From NCBI GenBank assembly GCA_946055365.1, contig CAMGFM010000083.1, positions 1 through 6,161 on the forward strand: 6,161 bases of DNA, written 5' to 3'. The DNA comes from an uncultured Prevotella sp. (GTDB taxonomy: Bacteria > Bacteroidota > Bacteroidia > Bacteroidales > Bacteroidaceae). Shown here in pieces: positions 5,892-6,161 of this stretch; position 1 is the first letter of the stretch, and every line of letters begins with the position of its first letter. Below the pieces are notes generated by a model. It had not been told where the DNA came from, searched no databases, and was given only the letters and a program-made list of their open reading frames with translations. Both the position numbers and the translations under genes were made by a program.

Positions 5892-6061
5892 AATTCTCAG
5901 GTTTTTATAAATGTACTTTTCAGGTTTAAGGCATAAACAAATGTGATGTAGGCACGCCGCGACTTGCCCCACGGCGCAGCCTGACACAAGACGCGACAGC
6001 ACAAGGCGGCTGCACAAGCCTCATGGCATGACACGCTCCACATGTTGCGGCGCAACCAGTC
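5892..6061 (-). other. Long GC-rich untranslated leader of the FGE-like/BNR gene (inferred)
   Basis: Between the strong -7 box and the chosen ATG lie about 170 bp, GC-rich in the upstream two thirds and A/T-rich near the start codon. Near its 5' end is the inverted repeat GTTGCG-G-CGCAAC (6044-6056), which could be a small hairpin or an operator half-site pair. The stretch is open in frame from 6017 but encodes a Cys/Leu-rich peptide with no recognisable features. I see no known riboswitch or T-box pattern. The remainder to 6161 is A/T-rich intergenic DNA with no gene visible. Confidence 0.4.
5908..5941 (-). promoter_or_regulatory. Weak candidate promoter close to the FGE-like/BNR start
   Basis: Reading the minus strand, TTTG (5941-5938) and TACATTTA (5915-5908) are separated by 22 bp. 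The -7 element matches TAnnTTTG at five of six defined positions, but the spacing is longer than usual and the final G is missing. If real, the leader would be only about 10 nt. The stronger -7 box is at 6068-6075. Confidence 0.25.
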
Positions 6062-6067
6062 TCACCA

Positions 6068-6075
6068 CAAAGTTA
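6068..6075 (-). promoter_or_regulatory. Strong -7 box (TAACTTTG) upstream of the FGE-like/BNR gene
   Basis: The minus strand reads TAACTTTG here, identical to the -7 box of the Omp28-like gene promoter. No TTTG is found 19-21 bp upstream; the minus-strand sequence there is GC-rich, around GGCCGC. The -33 element is therefore poor, which may mean an activator is needed. Transcription from here would begin near 6061 and give a leader of about 170 nt before the ATG at 5891. Confidence 0.5.
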
Positions 6076-6161
6076 GCATTTTAATTCAAGAATAGCGGCC
6101 AGAACATGCCTTTTTGTGTGTCAGAAAAAATATTTTTGAAAATTATGCCTGTAAAATTTGG

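Overview
The window looks like a chromosomal segment of a Bacteroidota member, most likely order Bacteroidales (Prevotellaceae or Muribaculaceae-like; the genus cannot be fixed from this sequence). Three things point there. Promoters fit the Bacteroidota pattern TTTG-N20-TAnnTTTG. Genes lack clear Shine-Dalgarno sequences. The protein set is typical: an Omp28-like thioredoxin-fold protein with a degenerate C-terminal sorting-type tail, a GH28-like beta-helix enzyme, and an exported fusion of a sulfatase-modifying-factor-like domain to a BNR (Asp-box) domain. Coding DNA is visibly GC-richer than the A/T-rich intergenic DNA.

Layout, left to right. Positions 2-61 hold the last codons of a gene with an Ala/Pro/Lys-rich tail, followed by a strong hairpin terminator (130-165). 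A 21-bp-period degenerate repeat array follows (about 214-423). Next come a promoter (482-513), tRNA-His(GTG) at 572-645 and its terminator (652-686). A second promoter (778-809) drives the Omp28-like gene on the plus strand (842-2113). A convergent intergenic region (2114-2286) holds short 22-bp-spaced repeats, a perfect 17-bp-arm bidirectional hairpin, and a 43-bp tandem duplication that reaches into the end of the next gene. Two minus-strand genes follow: the GH28-like beta-helix protein (2287-3573) and the FGE-like/BNR fusion (3939-5891). They are separated by about 365 bp filled largely by a second array of the same kind of 21-22-bp repeat (about 3654-3880). The right end (5892-6161) is a leader and promoter region for the fusion gene.

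How the genes may work together: all three complete proteins carry signal peptides and should act in the envelope or outside the cell. The two minus-strand genes are both carbohydrate-active-type proteins and could serve one glycan-processing function. No SusC/SusD pair, sulfatase or regulator is visible, so a polysaccharide utilization locus cannot be claimed.

The most unusual signals are (1) the two long degenerate arrays with near-palindromic core AAGTGSCACTT at 21-22-bp spacing, about two helical turns, in separate intergenic regions; and (2) the FGE-like/BNR fusion, whose FGE half lacks the catalytic cysteine pair.
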